Source of the DNA: Sphingomonas sp. BK345
GTDB lineage: Bacteria; Pseudomonadota; Alphaproteobacteria; Sphingomonadales; Sphingomonadaceae
DNA: 64,000 nucleotides
NCBI RefSeq assembly: GCF_014193845.1
Contig: NZ_JACHZX010000003.1
Location: 248,001 to 312,000 of the forward strand
Direction: 5' to 3'
A program made the translations under genes and the position numbers. The notes under the pieces were generated by a model, which saw nothing but the letters and a program-made list of their open reading frames with translations, was not told the origin of the DNA and ran no database searches. This document shows positions 26,249 through 37,186 of the stretch, piece after piece (the first letter of the stretch is position 1; each line of letters starts with the position of its first letter).

Positions 26249-26775
26249 GCGCGCACTCCACCGGCGGCGAAGCGGTCAAAGGCGTCGCAGCGATCGCCTG
26301 GGACGCGCACGGCGAACTCGAGGTGCTCACCTTCGATCTCGGCGGCGAGCGCTTCGCGATCGAGGCGACGCTGGTGCGAGAGATCGTCGAGCTGCTGCCC
26401 GAGACCAAAGTGCCCGGCGCTCCCGCGCTGGTCGACACGGTGGTGAACCACCGTGGCCGCATCGTGCCGGTGGCTGACCTCCGCGCGGCCTTCGCCATGG
26501 TCGCCGCGCCGCCCACCGCGGAGAGCCGCCTCGTCGTGGTCGAACTCACGCTCGACGACGAGACGCTGCTGCTCGGCTTGCGCGCCGATCGCGTCCACGA
26601 GGTGGTGACACTCGCCGAGGCGAACAGCGAGGACGCGCCGAGCGTCGGCGTGCGCTGGCCGCGCGCTTATGTACGGCGGCTGGTGCGCTCGGGCGACGAC
26701 GTGATCGTGCTGCCCGACCTCGCTGCCATCCTCGCCCCGGCGCTCGACGGCGCGGGCGCGGGCATCGGAGAATGA
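26245..26775 (+). CDS. cheW: CheW coupling protein (first copy)
   Basis: Adaptor of 176 residues linking receptors to CheA. The CheW core (about 25-165) shows [23 protein letters not shown], then [23 protein letters not shown] and [14 protein letters not shown]. It overlaps cheA by four bases and precedes the first receptor gene by 100 bases. A second cheW lies two genes downstream, so the operon could supply different couplers to different receptors. Confidence 0.9.
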   Translation: MSAHSTGGEAVKGVAAIAWDAHGELEVLTFDLGGERFAIEATLVREIVELLPETKVPGAPALVDTVVNHRGRIVPVADLRAAFAMVAAPPTAESRLVVVELTLDDETLLLGLRADRVHEVVTLAEANSEDAPSVGVRWPRAYVRRLVRSGDDVIVLPDLAAILAPALDGAGAGIGE

Positions 26776-26875
26776 GCTGGGCGGCGCCGCGGCGTCTTCA
26801 TCTGGCGACCACCGGTTCCTTCGGACCGGCAGATTCAGTCATTTCGTACCGACCCTCTTACCGAGGACCCCAGTG

Positions 26876-28660
26876 ATGCGTGCCACGATCAAGCTGAAAC
26901 TCATCGTCACCTTTGCCCTGCTGACCCTGCTGCTGCTCGCCGTCGTCGGCGTCGCGATCACGCGGATGGGGACGCTCGACACCGCCATCGCCGAAGTGCT
27001 CGACGGGCCGACGAAGCGCGCGCTGCGCTCGCTCGCGCTCAACGATGCGCTGGGCGACGTGATGCGCATGGAGAAGAACATGGCGATGACGACCGACGAC
27101 GCGCTGACGCGTACGTTCGACGAGCGGCTCGGCCAGGATCGCGCACGAGTCGAGCGGCTGATGGCCGAGGGGCTGGCCAATGCCTCGGAGGAGAACAAGC
27201 TGCGTTGGGGTCAGCTGCAGGACCAATGGGCCGCGTACAAGGCGGTCAACGACCGCATCCGTGCACTCGCCCTCGCCAATCAGAACGTGGAGGCGGCGCG
27301 ACTGTCGCTCGGCACGGCGCTCAGGCTCGGCGACGAGATCACCCAGACGAGCGACCAAATGGTTGCCGCGAACCGCGCCTCGATGCAGCGCGCCGAACAG
27401 GACACCGACGCGCTCTACGCCCAGTCGCGCTGGATGCTGATGGCGACCGCTGCGGTGGCGCTGCTGGTGGCGATAGCGGGGGCGGTGTGGATCGCGCTGC
27501 TGGTATCGCGCGGGCTGCGCGCCGCCTCGACCGCGATCGAATCGGTGGCGCTGGGCGACCTCGACCAGGACGTGCGAGTCTCCGGCAACGACGAGATCCG
27601 CGATCTGGTCGAGGCGGTCAACCGCATGACCGCCAATCTGCGCGGCACCGCGGCGCTGGCCGACTCGATCGCGCGTGGCGACTTGACGATGGAGCACGTG
27701 CCGCTGTCGGAGCGCGACCGGCTCGGCCATGCGATGGTGGCGATGGTGGCGCGGCTGCGCGACGTGGTCGGAAACGTGAACGGCGCGGCGGCGCAGGTCG
27801 CGGGCGGCAGTCAGGAGCTCTCCTCGGCCTCGGAGCAGGTGTCGCAGGGGGCGACCGAGCAGGCCGCGGCGGCGGAGGAAGCGTCCGCGTCGATGGAGCA
27901 GATGGCGGCCAACATCAAACAGAACGCTGACAACGCTACGCAGACCGAGAAGATCGCGCGCCAGTCGTCGCAGGATGCCGAAGCCAGCGGCGCGGCGGTG
28001 CAAAGAGCGGTCGGGGCGATGCGCACGATCGCGGAGAAGATCGGCATCGTGCAGGAGATCGCGCGCCAGACCGACCTGCTCGCGCTCAACGCCGCGGTGG
28101 AGGCGGCGCGCGCCGGCGAGCACGGTCGCGGCTTCGCGGTGGTGGCGGCCGAGGTGCGCAAGCTCGCCGAGCGCAGCCAGGCCGCCGCGGCGGAGATCGG
28201 CGCGATGTCGAGCGACACGGTCGCGGCGGCGGGCGCGGCGGGCGAGATGCTCACCCGGCTGGTGCCCGACATCCGCCGCACCGCTGAACTGGTGGCGGAG
28301 ATCAGCGCGGCGTGCCGCGAGCAGGATCTCGGCGCCGGGCAGATCAACCTCGCGATCCAGCAGCTCGATCAGGTGACCCAGCAGAATGCCGGCGCGGCCG
28401 AGCAGATCTCCACCACCGCCGACGAACTCGCTGGCCAGGCCGAGGAGCTCCAGCAGAGCATGGGCTTCTTCCGCACCGACCAACAGCGGCCGAGCGCGGG
28501 CACACCGCGCCGCACGGCGCGCACAGCGGCCGCGCCGCCGTCGCGGGCAGCCACGCCGTCGCGTCGCGCCGGTGAGCCGGCACGTTCGCGCGGCTTCGCG
28601 CTCGATCTCAGCAGCGGCGGTCCCGATCGTGAGGACGCCGACTTCGGTCGCGCGGCATGA
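26876..28660 (+). CDS. Methyl-accepting chemotaxis protein with four-helix ligand domain
   Basis: Receptor of 594 residues. TM1 is about 8-30 ([17 protein letters not shown]), followed by a helical periplasmic ligand domain (about 31-187) and TM2 (about 188-210). HAMP runs about 211-263, with a second HAMP-like helix pair after it. The signalling domain (about 300-530) contains the conserved tip [20 protein letters not shown]. It ends without a CheR-tethering pentapeptide. Its last four bases overlap the second cheW. A GTG one codon upstream is an alternative start. The ligand is unknown. Confidence 0.9.
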   Translation: MRATIKLKLIVTFALLTLLLLAVVGVAITRMGTLDTAIAEVLDGPTKRALRSLALNDALGDVMRMEKNMAMTTDDALTRTFDERLGQDRARVERLMAEGLANASEENKLRWGQLQDQWAAYKAVNDRIRALALANQNVEAARLSLGTALRLGDEITQTSDQMVAANRASMQRAEQDTDALYAQSRWMLMATAAVALLVAIAGAVWIALLVSRGLRAASTAIESVALGDLDQDVRVSGNDEIRDLVEAVNRMTANLRGTAALADSIARGDLTMEHVPLSERDRLGHAMVAMVARLRDVVGNVNGAAAQVAGGSQELSSASEQVSQGATEQAAAAEEASASMEQMAANIKQNADNATQTEKIARQSSQDAEASGAAVQRAVGAMRTIAEKIGIVQEIARQTDLLALNAAVEAARAGEHGRGFAVVAAEVRKLAERSQAAAAEIGAMSSDTVAAAGAAGEMLTRLVPDIRRTAELVAEISAACREQDLGAGQINLAIQQLDQVTQQNAGAAEQISTTADELAGQAEELQQSMGFFRTDQQRPSAGTPRRTARTAAAPPSRAATPSRRAGEPARSRGFALDLSSGGPDREDADFGRAA

Positions 28661-29148
28661 GCGCGGCGGGCGAGCTCCAGGTCGTTGTCTTCGCGCTGGG
28701 TGACGAGCAGTTCGCGCTGCCGGTCGGCGCGGTGCGCGAGATCCTCGACCATCACGCGCCTTTCCGCGTGCCCCATGCCCCGGCGTGGCTGCTCGGCCTC
28801 ACCGACGTGCGTGGCGCCTCGGTGCCGGTCATTGATCTGCGGCTGCGGCTCGGGCTGACACCGGTCACCGTCACGCCGACGACGCGCGTGCTGGTCGTGG
28901 AGGTGACGCTCGCCGAGCGCGCCGCGATCGTGACGCTGGGGCTCACGGTCGATCGCGTGCTCGACGTGCGCAGCTATGCCGCCGCGACGATCGAGCCGCC
29001 GCCCGAGCTGGGCGTGCGCTGGCGCGCCGAGCATCTGCGCGGCGTGCTGCGCCGCGACGGCGGTTTCGCCATCCTGCTCGATCTCGCCAGCATCTTCTCG
29101 GGCGACGCGGACGCCGAGCTGCTGATCGATACCGCGGAGGACAGCTGA
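28657..29148 (+). CDS. cheW: CheW coupling protein (second copy)
   Basis: Adaptor of 163 residues. The core reads [24 protein letters not shown], then [26 protein letters not shown]. Compared with the first CheW it is shorter at the N-terminus and has a clearer GLTDVRG turn. It overlaps the receptor gene upstream by four bases and is followed by a 117-base gap before the next receptor. Confidence 0.9.
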   Translation: MSAAGELQVVVFALGDEQFALPVGAVREILDHHAPFRVPHAPAWLLGLTDVRGASVPVIDLRLRLGLTPVTVTPTTRVLVVEVTLAERAAIVTLGLTVDRVLDVRSYAAATIEPPPELGVRWRAEHLRGVLRRDGGFAILLDLASIFSGDADAELLIDTAEDS

Positions 29149-29265
29149 TCTCCGGCGCGAGGAACGGTGATGACTTCGCTCGCACGCGGACGGGTGGGCG
29201 AGGCGGCCCTCTATCATGGAAGCATTCCGGCCCGTCGCCGGTCGCCCCGCCGCGGAGCCGATCGA

Positions 29266-31320
29266 ATGAAGCGACTGATCGAAGACCTTCCCATCGCGCG
29301 CAAGCTGTTTACCGGTATCGGCGCCATCCTGCTGCTGACGCTGGTCGGTGACGCCGCTGTGTTCGTTCAGACAATGAGAGCTCGCACGATCGGCGAGGAG
29401 AACCGTCGCTATTCCGTCTTGATCGGCGAAGTCTCGGAGATGATGCAGGCCGTGACCGATCAGGAGACCGGCTATCGCGGCTATCTGCTCGCAGCCGATC
29501 CGGGCTTTCTTGATGCCTATCAGCGCGGCGGCACCGACCTGGATCGCGCCTCGCTCGCCGCTCTGTCCGACGCCGGTGGCGTGGCGGCCTTGCGGGCGCA
29601 GGTGGAGAGCGTGCGCGGCGCGGCAGCGCGGTGGCGCGAGACGGTCGCGGAGCCCGGGATCCGGCTGATGGCGGACCCCCGCACGCGAGAGCGTGCCCGC
29701 GCGATCGAGCGCGGCGGTGCCGGCAAGCGCCTGTTTGACGAACTGCGCACGCGCTACGGCGCCGTCGCCAACGCCCTTCGCGCCCTGCGCGCCGAGCGGC
29801 GTCGCCAGCAAGACACTCTCTTCGTCGTCGTTCCGCTCGAGATACTCGCCAGCGCGCTCGCCAGTGCGCTGATGGCGCTGCTGGTCGTCGTGGTGCTGTC
29901 GCGCACCTTGGCGCGTCCGGTCACGGCGGTGCAGGAGGAGCTGGCGACGATCGCCGACCCGATCGACACCGGGCGCCGCGACGAGATCGGGCAGATGCAG
30001 GGCAGTGTGCGGGCGGTGCGGGAAGCGATCGGCGCCGTCTCGGCGACGCTGCGCGCGGTATCGGTCGGCGAGACGAAGGTCGGCGTGGCGCGGCGCTACG
30101 GCGGCCTCAGCGACCAGCTCGCCGACGACATCGACCTGATCCGCCGCAACATGCAGGTGATCGCGCGGATCGCCGATCAGGTCGCCGGCGGCGACCTCAC
30201 CGCCCAGCCGACGCCACAGTCGGACTCCGACATGCTCGGCCAGGCGCTGGTGACCATGCTGGCCGGGCTGCGCGCCACCGCGACACTGGCCGAGGCCGTG
30301 GCGACGGGCGATCTCACCGTCGATCATCGCCCGCGCTCGGAGCGGGATCAGCTCGGCCGCGCGCTGGCGACGATGATCGAGCGGCTGCGCACGATCGTCG
30401 GCCATGCCGCCAACGCGGCCGAGCGCGTGGCCGGCGACAGCCAGCAGCTGTCCGGCGCCGCCGAGCAGGTCTCGCAGGGGGCGACCGAGCAGGCCGCGGC
30501 GGCGGAGGAAGCGTCCGCCGCGATGGAGCAGATGGCGAGCAACACGCGCCAGAACGCACATAATGCCGCGCAGACCGAGAAGATCGCCCGCCAATCGGCC
30601 ATCGATGCGGAGGCGAGCGGCGCGGCGGTGCAGATGGCGACCCGGGCGATGCGCGCGATCGCGGAGAAGGTCGGCATCGTGCAGGAGATCGCGCGTCAGA
30701 CCGACCTGCTCGCGCTCAACGCCGCGGTGGAGGCGGCGCGCGCGGGCGAGCACGGCCGCGGCTTCGCGGTGGTGGCGGCCGAAGTGCGCAAGCTCGCCGA
30801 GCGCAGCCAAGACGCGGCGGCGGAGATCGGTGCGATGTCGGGCGAGACGAGCGAGGCCGCGACCGCTGCCGGTGAGATGCTCGGCCGCCTCGTGCCCGAC
30901 ATTCGCCGCACCGCCGAGCTGGTGGCGGAGATCAGCGCGGCGTGCCGCGAGCAGGATCTCGGTGCCGGACAGATCAACCTCGCCATCCAGCAGCTCGATC
31001 AGGTGACGCAACAGAGCGCCAACGCCGCCGAGCAGATCGCGGCGACCGCCGACGCGCTCTCTGCCGAGGCCGACGCGCTGCGTCGCGACCTCGGCTATTT
31101 CCGAGTCGACGCCGCCGGATCGGCGCCGGTCACGCGCGTCGACACGGCCGTGCGGCCAGCCCCAGGTAGCGAGCCGGCGGTGCTCGCGCGGACTGGGGCA
31201 GCGCCCACGGCGCGATCGAAGCGCTCGCTGAAGGCAGGCGCGCTCGTCGACCGGCTCCGTCAGGCGCGCGGTTCGGCACTCGACCTCGCCGGTGATAACA
31301 GCGCGCCGGAAGCCGGATAA
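29266..31320 (+). CDS. Methyl-accepting chemotaxis protein with CHASE3-like sensor domain
   Basis: Receptor of 684 residues from [21 protein letters not shown]1 is about 13-33. The periplasmic CHASE3-like region (about 40-175) contains the family's [25 protein letters not shown]2 is about 190-212, followed by HAMP and two further HAMP-like segments (about 213-395). The signalling domain (about 395-625) has the same tip as its neighbours. An upstream in-frame ATG at 29170 would add a basic, unlikely N-terminus. The long HAMP-array section is the main difference from the flanking receptors. Confidence 0.88.
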   Translation: MKRLIEDLPIARKLFTGIGAILLLTLVGDAAVFVQTMRARTIGEENRRYSVLIGEVSEMMQAVTDQETGYRGYLLAADPGFLDAYQRGGTDLDRASLAALSDAGGVAALRAQVESVRGAAARWRETVAEPGIRLMADPRTRERARAIERGGAGKRLFDELRTRYGAVANALRALRAERRRQQDTLFVVVPLEILASALASALMALLVVVVLSRTLARPVTAVQEELATIADPIDTGRRDEIGQMQGSVRAVREAIGAVSATLRAVSVGETKVGVARRYGGLSDQLADDIDLIRRNMQVIARIADQVAGGDLTAQPTPQSDSDMLGQALVTMLAGLRATATLAEAVATGDLTVDHRPRSERDQLGRALATMIERLRTIVGHAANAAERVAGDSQQLSGAAEQVSQGATEQAAAAEEASAAMEQMASNTRQNAHNAAQTEKIARQSAIDAEASGAAVQMATRAMRAIAEKVGIVQEIARQTDLLALNAAVEAARAGEHGRGFAVVAAEVRKLAERSQDAAAEIGAMSGETSEAATAAGEMLGRLVPDIRRTAELVAEISAACREQDLGAGQINLAIQQLDQVTQQSANAAEQIAATADALSAEADALRRDLGYFRVDAAGSAPVTRVDTAVRPAPGSEPAVLARTGAAPTARSKRSLKAGALVDRLRQARGSALDLAGDNSAPEAG

Positions 31321-31444
31321 GTCGTGCGGCGTCGTCATATAAAGGGGCGGGGACCGGCTCGTCCGCGCCTCGCTCTTCAACACCTCGGACCGAGGCGACG
31401 ATCGCGCCGCCATGACGGTCGAGCCTCTGCTCGTGGAATTGGGT

Positions 31445-33097
31445 ATGCGTGCGACGATAAAGTCGAAGCTGGCGCTGACGTTCGGGATCATCATCGCGCT
31501 GCTCGGGAGCGTCGTCGCCGTCGGCGTGTCACGGCTGACGATGTTGAACACGGCGATCAGTGAGGTGATCACCGGGCCGGCGCGACAACTCGAGCGCGCG
31601 CTTACCCTCGACGGCGAACTCGGGCGCCTGCTGAATGCTCAGGAGGGCGTCATCCAGTCGAACGACAAGGATGTCGAGCAGCGCGACAATCAGGAGGCGT
31701 TAGCCGCGGCCGGCAAGATCGATGCTCTGCTCGACGACGGCACCGCGCATGCCTCACCGGAGGGGGCGCCGCTCTGGCGCGCGGCGCGGGCGGAGTGGGA
31801 GCGCTACAAGCCCCTCGACGAGCAGATCCGTGCGCTCGGCATGAGCGGCCGCGACGGGCAGGCGGGGGCGTTGAGCGCGGCGGAAGGTCAGCGCGCCACC
31901 AAGCAACTGACGCATGTGTTGGCGGACTTGGTCCGGCTTCAACGCGACCGAATGCAGGCGGTCGATCAGGAAACCGACTTGGTCTTCGATCGAGCACGCT
32001 GGCTGCTGCTCATCGCCGCCGGTGCGGCGCTGCTGAGCGCGCTCATCGGCGCGGTGTGGATCTCGCGCCAGATCAGCGACGGACTCGGCTTGATCCGGGA
32101 GGGAGTCGCGGCGATCGCGCGGGGTGACCTGACCGCGCGCATCACCACCCGCCACGACGATGAGATCCGCGCGGTCGCCGATCACGTCAACGACATGGCG
32201 CGGCTGCTCGGCCAGACGATCGCGGCGACGGCGCGGGCCGCGGAGCAGGTCGCGGCGAACAGCCAACAGCTCTCCGCCGCGTCGGGGCAGATGTCGCAGG
32301 GCGCGACCGAGCAGGCAGCAGCGACAGAGGAGGCGTCCGCCTCGATGGAGCAGATAGCGGCGAACATCCGCCAGACCGCCGACAACGCCGCGCAGATGGA
32401 ATCGATCGCGCGCCAATCCGCGCGCGACGCGGAGGAGAGCGGCGCGGCGGTCCGCAACGCGGTCAGCGCGATGCGCACCATCGCGGCGAAGATCGACATC
32501 GTGCAGGAGATCGCGCGCCAGACCGATCTGCTCGCGCTCAACGCCGCGGTCGAGGCGGCGCGCGCCGGCGAGCACGGCCGCGGCTTCGCCGTGGTCGCCG
32601 CCGAGGTGCGCAAGCTGGCCGAGCGCAGCGAGGCCGCGGCCTCGGTGATCGGGGCGATGTCGGGCGAGACCGCTGCCGCCGCGACGAAGGCGGGCGACAT
32701 GCTCGCGCGGCTCGTACCCGATATCCGCCGTACCTATGATCTGGTCGCGGAAATAAGCGCCGCGTGCCGCGAGCAGGATCTCGGCGCAGCGCAGATCAAC
32801 CTGGCGATGCAGCAGCTCGATCAGGTGACGCAGCAGAATGCGACGGCCTCCGACCAGATCTCCGCCACCGCCGAACTGCTCGCCGGGGAGGCCGAACGCC
32901 TCACCCGCGAGATCGCCTTCTTCACGACTGCCGGGTCGGGGGCGGCTCAGCCAGAGGTGGGACGCCGCGAGCGCGCGGCCGGACCGAAGCCTTCCATGGT
33001 GAGCCGAGCGCTGCGGGCCGCCGTGCCGCCCCGCGGCGTCGCCATCGCGCTGGCCGACGGACCGGGCAGCGGTGTCGAGCGCGTGTTCCCCGCATGA
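31445..33097 (+). CDS. Methyl-accepting chemotaxis protein (third receptor)
   Basis: Receptor of 550 residues from [23 protein letters not shown]1 (about 8-28) and TM2 (about 185-207) flank a helical ligand domain, then HAMP (about 208-262) and a signalling domain (about 265-500) with [20 protein letters not shown]. The N-terminus MRATIK is nearly identical to the first receptor, which points to a tandem duplication. An ATG 11 codons earlier (31412) is possible. Its ATGA end overlaps cheR. Confidence 0.9.
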   Translation: MRATIKSKLALTFGIIIALLGSVVAVGVSRLTMLNTAISEVITGPARQLERALTLDGELGRLLNAQEGVIQSNDKDVEQRDNQEALAAAGKIDALLDDGTAHASPEGAPLWRAARAEWERYKPLDEQIRALGMSGRDGQAGALSAAEGQRATKQLTHVLADLVRLQRDRMQAVDQETDLVFDRARWLLLIAAGAALLSALIGAVWISRQISDGLGLIREGVAAIARGDLTARITTRHDDEIRAVADHVNDMARLLGQTIAATARAAEQVAANSQQLSAASGQMSQGATEQAAATEEASASMEQIAANIRQTADNAAQMESIARQSARDAEESGAAVRNAVSAMRTIAAKIDIVQEIARQTDLLALNAAVEAARAGEHGRGFAVVAAEVRKLAERSEAAASVIGAMSGETAAAATKAGDMLARLVPDIRRTYDLVAEISAACREQDLGAAQINLAMQQLDQVTQQNATASDQISATAELLAGEAERLTREIAFFTTAGSGAAQPEVGRRERAAGPKPSMVSRALRAAVPPRGVAIALADGPGSGVERVFPA

Positions 33098-33999
33098 CCG
33101 CGCCGAACCGGTCGTCGAAATGCCTCGCCGCGCCGCGGCCGGAGGGTCGTGTCGGCAAGATCGCACCGCTTCCCACACCGGATGACCGGCTGTCCCGCCG
33201 CGACTTCGCTCGACTGAGCGCGTATATTCTCGTGCAGTCGGGTATCCGGCTGCCCGACGGCAAGACGACGATGCTCGAGGGACGGCTGCGCCGCCGTGTC
33301 CGCGCCACTGGCCACGCAACCCTGACGGACTATTGCGCCACCTTGTTCGAGCGCGGCGGCCTGGTGGCCGAGCGCGAGCATCTGCTCAACGCCGTGACCA
33401 CCAACAAGACCGACTTCTTCCGCGAGCCGCGCCACTTCGACTATCTTCAGGCCGAGGTGCTGCCGCGGCTGCGCGACGCCGGCGTGCCGCGGCTCCGCGT
33501 CTGGAGCGCTGGCTGCTCGACCGGGGCGGAGCCTTATACGCTGGCGATGCTGCTCGACTCCTTCGCAATCGATCACGGCGGGCCCGATTACGGCATCCTC
33601 GCGACCGACCTCGACACCGAGGTGCTGGCCGTGGCGCGCCGCGGCGTGTTCCCGACCGCGCAGCTGGATCCGGTGCCGCCGCTGTTGCGCCAGCGCTATC
33701 TCCATCACGCACTCGACGGCCGCGAGGAGCTGCGCATCGCGCCGGAGCTGCGCGCGGCGATCGGCTTCGCGCCGCTCAACCTGATCGACCAACATTATCC
33801 GGTGGGCGCGCCGATGCACCTGATCTTCTGCCGCAACGTGCTGATCTATTTCGAGCGCGACACGCAGGTCGCGGTAGTGCGCCGACTCGCCGACTGCCTC
33901 GCGCCGGGCGGGCTGCTGTTCCTCGGCCACAGCGAGTCCATCGCCGGGTTCGATCTCCCCCTGGTGCCCGTCGCGGGCACCGTGTTCGCGCGGGCGTGA
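33094..33999 (+). CDS. cheR: Chemotaxis methyltransferase CheR
   Basis: SAM-dependent methylation of receptor glutamates. The product is 301 residues. The N-terminal helical domain (about 30-95) includes [19 protein letters not shown]. The SAM-binding motif is [20 protein letters not shown], followed by [17 protein letters not shown] and the CheR signature [14 protein letters not shown]. About 30 extra residues precede the usual start. Its stop overlaps the GTG upstream of cheB. Confidence 0.93.
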   Translation: MTAPNRSSKCLAAPRPEGRVGKIAPLPTPDDRLSRRDFARLSAYILVQSGIRLPDGKTTMLEGRLRRRVRATGHATLTDYCATLFERGGLVAEREHLLNAVTTNKTDFFREPRHFDYLQAEVLPRLRDAGVPRLRVWSAGCSTGAEPYTLAMLLDSFAIDHGGPDYGILATDLDTEVLAVARRGVFPTAQLDPVPPLLRQRYLHHALDGREELRIAPELRAAIGFAPLNLIDQHYPVGAPMHLIFCRNVLIYFERDTQVAVVRRLADCLAPGGLLFLGHSESIAGFDLPLVPVAGTVFARA

Positions 34000-34004
34000 G
34001 CGGG

Positions 34005-35081
34005 ATGCGCAAGACCCGCGTCCTCGTAGTCGACGACAGCGCCAGCGTGCGGCAGGCGATGACGGCGATCCTCACCGCCGATCCCGAGCTGGAGGTGACG
34101 ACCGCAAGTGACCCGTTCGTGGCGGCGCGGCACATCCAGCAGGCGGTGCCCGACGTGATCATGCTCGACGTCGAGATGCCGCGGATGGATGGCTTGACCT
34201 TCCTGCGCAAGCTGATGGCGCAGCGACCGATCCCGGTGGTGATGTGCTCCTCGCTGGTGGAGGACGGGTCGGAGACGCTGCTCCGGGCGCTGGAAGCGGG
34301 GGCGGTCGATGTCATTCTGAAGCCGCGCGTCGGTGTGGTCGAGCATCTCGCCGACGCGCACGTGCAGATCCGCGAGACGGTGAAGGGCGCGGCCCGAGCG
34401 CGGCTGCGCGCCCGGCCGGGGCCGCGAGACGCGCACGACGCGCCGCAGCGCAAGCTCTCGGCCGATGCGGTGCTGCCACCCCCGAGCGGCAACGCGATGA
34501 GCCGCACCACCGAGATGGTCGTCTGCGTCGGCGCCTCGACCGGTGGTACGGAGGCGCTACGCGAGGTGCTGGAGGCGCTACCCGCCAACGCGCCGGGGAT
34601 GGTGGTGGTGCAGCATATGCCCGAGCGTTTCACGCGCGCGTTCGCGCAGCGCCTCGATTCGCTGTGCGCAGTCGACGTGCACGAGGCCGCCGACGGCGAC
34701 ACGGTGATGCGCGGCCGCGTGCTGATCGCGCCGGGCGGGCTGCGCCACACATTGCTCGAGCGGCACGGCGCGCGCTACGTCGTCGCCGTGCGCGAGGGCC
34801 CGCTGGTCGCACGTCACCGTCCTTCGGTCGACGTGCTGTTTCGCTCGGCCGCGCGCAACGCCGGTGCCAATGCGGTCGGCGTGATCATGACCGGCATGGG
34901 GGATGACGGCGCGCGCGGGCTGCTCGAGATGAAGCAGGCCGGCGCGCGCACGATCGCGCAGGACGAGGCGACCTCGGTGGTGTTCGGCATGCCCAAGGAA
35001 GCGATCGCACGCGGCGCGGCCGATCGCGTGGTGCCGCTGGGGCGGATAGCGCGCGAGCTGCTCCAGGCCACGGCGCGCTGA
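34005..35081 (+). CDS. cheB: Protein-glutamate methylesterase CheB
   Basis: Demethylates and deamidates receptors when phosphorylated by CheA. The product is 358 residues from [17 protein letters not shown]. The receiver domain (about 1-115) has [14 protein letters not shown]. The catalytic domain (about 165-355) has [15 protein letters not shown] with the nucleophilic Ser, [11 protein letters not shown] with the His, and [16 protein letters not shown] with the Asp. A GTG three codons earlier (33996) overlaps the cheR stop and is an alternative start. The linker (about 125-160) is Arg/Pro-rich. Confidence 0.93.
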   Translation: MRKTRVLVVDDSASVRQAMTAILTADPELEVTTASDPFVAARHIQQAVPDVIMLDVEMPRMDGLTFLRKLMAQRPIPVVMCSSLVEDGSETLLRALEAGAVDVILKPRVGVVEHLADAHVQIRETVKGAARARLRARPGPRDAHDAPQRKLSADAVLPPPSGNAMSRTTEMVVCVGASTGGTEALREVLEALPANAPGMVVVQHMPERFTRAFAQRLDSLCAVDVHEAADGDTVMRGRVLIAPGGLRHTLLERHGARYVVAVREGPLVARHRPSVDVLFRSAARNAGANAVGVIMTGMGDDGARGLLEMKQAGARTIAQDEATSVVFGMPKEAIARGAADRVVPLGRIARELLQATAR

Positions 35082-35096
35082 GCGAGGAGAGGAAGG

Positions 35097-36824
35097 ATGC
35101 TGGTGGCCCCGATCACGCCCGACCGCGATCTCACCCCGATCGAGCAGCTCGTCGACGGGCTCAACGCGCTCGCGGGCGGGCTGGAGGAACGCTTCCGCGG
35201 GGTCGGGGAGACGCTCGCCGCCGGGATCGACACGATCGACCGGATGGCGGGCGCGCTTGACGAGGTGCAGCGCGCGCTCGCACCCGATCGTGCCGGCGCG
35301 GCAGTGGCCGAGCTGCGCGCCGCCGCGGCGCGGCTCACCGCGCTGCCGGAGACACAGCGCCGGCGCGCCGAGCATGTCGCGGAGCTGATCCAGCGCACGC
35401 GCGCGCTGCGCGCCTTGCTCGCGGAGATGGGCGAGGTGATGCGGCTGCTCGGCTGCTACGGCATGAGCATCAAGATCGCCTCGGCGGGCGAGCCGGCCTT
35501 CTTCCAGTTCGTCGCGGTGATGCAGGCCAAGCTGGACGGCAGCGAGCAGCAGCTGCGCCGCTTCGCGCAGGAGCTCGAGCGCTTCGGGCGGATCGTCGCC
35601 GACGTGCAGGCGACCGACGCGCGGCTCGCCGGGGAGTGTGCCAAGGTGGGCGCGGAGGCGCCGGTCGAGCTCGCCAACAGCGCCGACGCGCTCGAGGCGC
35701 AGCTCGCCGCGGTTGCGCGCATGGCGCACGAGGTGAGCGCGATCACCCGCACGGTGCAGGGCGAGGTGGCGCGCGTGCTCGGCGCGATCCAGATCGGCGA
35801 CAGCGTGCGCCAGCGGGTCGAGCATTGCGTCGCGGTGCTGCGCGTGATCGATCCCTCGGCGGGGATCAACGGCGAACGTCTAGCGCCCCCACCGCGCGGC
35901 GCGGTGGCGCATGTCGCACGGCTGATTGCGGCGCAGATGCGCGCGATCGCGGACGACTTCCGCCACGAGAGCATCGCGCTGCTCGACTCGCTCGCGCGGC
36001 TCGGCCCGCTCGCGGCCGAGCTGCTCGCGCTGGTGGAGGCGCAGGCGGCGCGGGTCGCGGCGAGCACGAGCGAGGCCGGCGGTGACGGCGGCGCGCTGCT
36101 GCGGCTGGAGCAGGGCATCGCTGCGCTGGGGAACATCACCGCGCGCCTCTTCGACACCGACGAGCAGCTGGCGATGCTGGCCGCCTTCGTCGAAGAGACC
36201 GTGGTCGACCTCGGTCGCGGTCTGCAGGCGATCCGCGCGGTGACGCTTGACGTGCAGGACATCGCAACCAACACGCGACTGCTCTGCCGTCGCCACGGCG
36301 ACACCGGACGCGCGGTCGCGGTGATCGCCACCGAGGTCGACCCGTGCGCGCGCAAGCTGGAGCGGCTGCGCGGCACCGTGGTGGAGCAGATCGCGGCGCT
36401 CGGCGGCATCGCGCTGGGCGGCGACGGCGCGGGTGTCGGCGGCGACGCACGCGCGACGCTGCGCGACGCGCTGGCGGTGGTGCGCGCCGCGTGCGAGCGC
36501 TCGGATGCGGCGGTAACGGGGAGCGGCGAGGAAGCGCGCCGGATCGTCGCGGCGCTGGAGCACAGCGTCGAGGAGTTGCACGAGCAGCAGATGTTCATCA
36601 GCGCGCTCGAGGCCGCGTCGGGCTCTCTCCACGATTGTACCGAAGGGCACGAGACGCTGAGCGATGCCGATACGGCCAGCCTGCGTGACCTGATGCCCTG
36701 GATCGCCGGACTTTACACAATGGCGCGCGAACGCGAGATCCACGCGTCCTTCCTGCTGCCCGGCATGACGATGCGGGCGAGCGAAGTGGTGGCACCCGAG
36801 GAGGACGAGGACGGCTTGTTCTGA
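35097..36824 (+). CDS. Membrane-free, receptor-like protein ending the che operon
   Basis: Protein of 575 residues with no signal or hydrophobic membrane segment, almost wholly helical with heptad-like stretches. Near residues 385-425 it contains IRAVTLDVQDIATNTRLLCRR followed by a GRAVAVIATEVD stretch. This has the layout of a chemoreceptor tip (compare 'IxxQTxLLALNAA...[11 protein letters not shown]'), but the canonical [13 protein letters not shown] core is lost. It starts 15 bases after cheB. I take it as a scaffold or diverged cytoplasmic receptor of this array; its function is unknown and I know no named family for it. Confidence 0.7.
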   Translation: MLVAPITPDRDLTPIEQLVDGLNALAGGLEERFRGVGETLAAGIDTIDRMAGALDEVQRALAPDRAGAAVAELRAAAARLTALPETQRRRAEHVAELIQRTRALRALLAEMGEVMRLLGCYGMSIKIASAGEPAFFQFVAVMQAKLDGSEQQLRRFAQELERFGRIVADVQATDARLAGECAKVGAEAPVELANSADALEAQLAAVARMAHEVSAITRTVQGEVARVLGAIQIGDSVRQRVEHCVAVLRVIDPSAGINGERLAPPPRGAVAHVARLIAAQMRAIADDFRHESIALLDSLARLGPLAAELLALVEAQAARVAASTSEAGGDGGALLRLEQGIAALGNITARLFDTDEQLAMLAAFVEETVVDLGRGLQAIRAVTLDVQDIATNTRLLCRRHGDTGRAVAVIATEVDPCARKLERLRGTVVEQIAALGGIALGGDGAGVGGDARATLRDALAVVRAACERSDAAVTGSGEEARRIVAALEHSVEELHEQQMFISALEAASGSLHDCTEGHETLSDADTASLRDLMPWIAGLYTMAREREIHASFLLPGMTMRASEVVAPEEDEDGLF

Positions 36825-36892
36825 GTCGCAGCGGAACCCGCGGCGTCGGCGCGGCTTGGGGGTGTGATCCCCTGAGACGACGAGGACCTATT

Positions 36893-37135
36893 ATGACCCA
36901 GCAAGCTACTCTCTATCGCATGGTGCTGCCCGACCATGTCTGCCCCTTCGGCGTGCGCGCCAAGGCGATGCTGGAGCAGGCGGGCTTCAACGTGGACGAT
37001 CAGATCCTGGCGACGCGCGACGCGGTCGACCGGTTCGAGCGCGAGCAGCGCGTCGAGACCACCCCGCAGGTCTTCATCGACGGCGAGCGCGTCGGCGGCA
37101 GCGACGAACTGGAGCGCTGGCTGCAGCGCCGCTGA
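36893..37135 (+). CDS. Glutaredoxin-family protein
   Basis: Protein of 80 residues with a thioredoxin fold pattern: ATLYRMVLPDHVCPFGVRAKAMLEQAGF, then TTPQVFIDGERVGGSDELERWL (cis-Pro and GG motif). The active site is CPFG, a single-cysteine arrangement. It most likely handles glutathione-linked thiols or Fe-S clusters. An intergenic hairpin follows its stop. Confidence 0.85.
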   Translation: MTQQATLYRMVLPDHVCPFGVRAKAMLEQAGFNVDDQILATRDAVDRFEREQRVETTPQVFIDGERVGGSDELERWLQRR

Positions 37136-37154
37136 GCGCGACGCCGGCTGGGTC

Positions 37155-37180
37155 CGGCGGGGGCGCATTGCCCCCCGCCG
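37155..37180. terminator. Bidirectional hairpin between convergent genes
   Basis: CGGCGGGGGC (37155-37164) pairs with GCCCCCCGCCG (37170-37180) with a one-base bulge around ATT-containing loop. It lies between the convergent glutaredoxin and cupin genes and can serve either. It lacks a strong T-run. Confidence 0.55.
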
Positions 37181-37186
37181 TCGCCC

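Noticed and set aside
28369..31572. Very long minus-strand open frame (over 1000 codons) across the receptor genes
   Set aside because: It is antisense to three recognised plus-strand genes with clear MCP domains; high GC makes such mirror frames long, and its translation has no recognisable domain.
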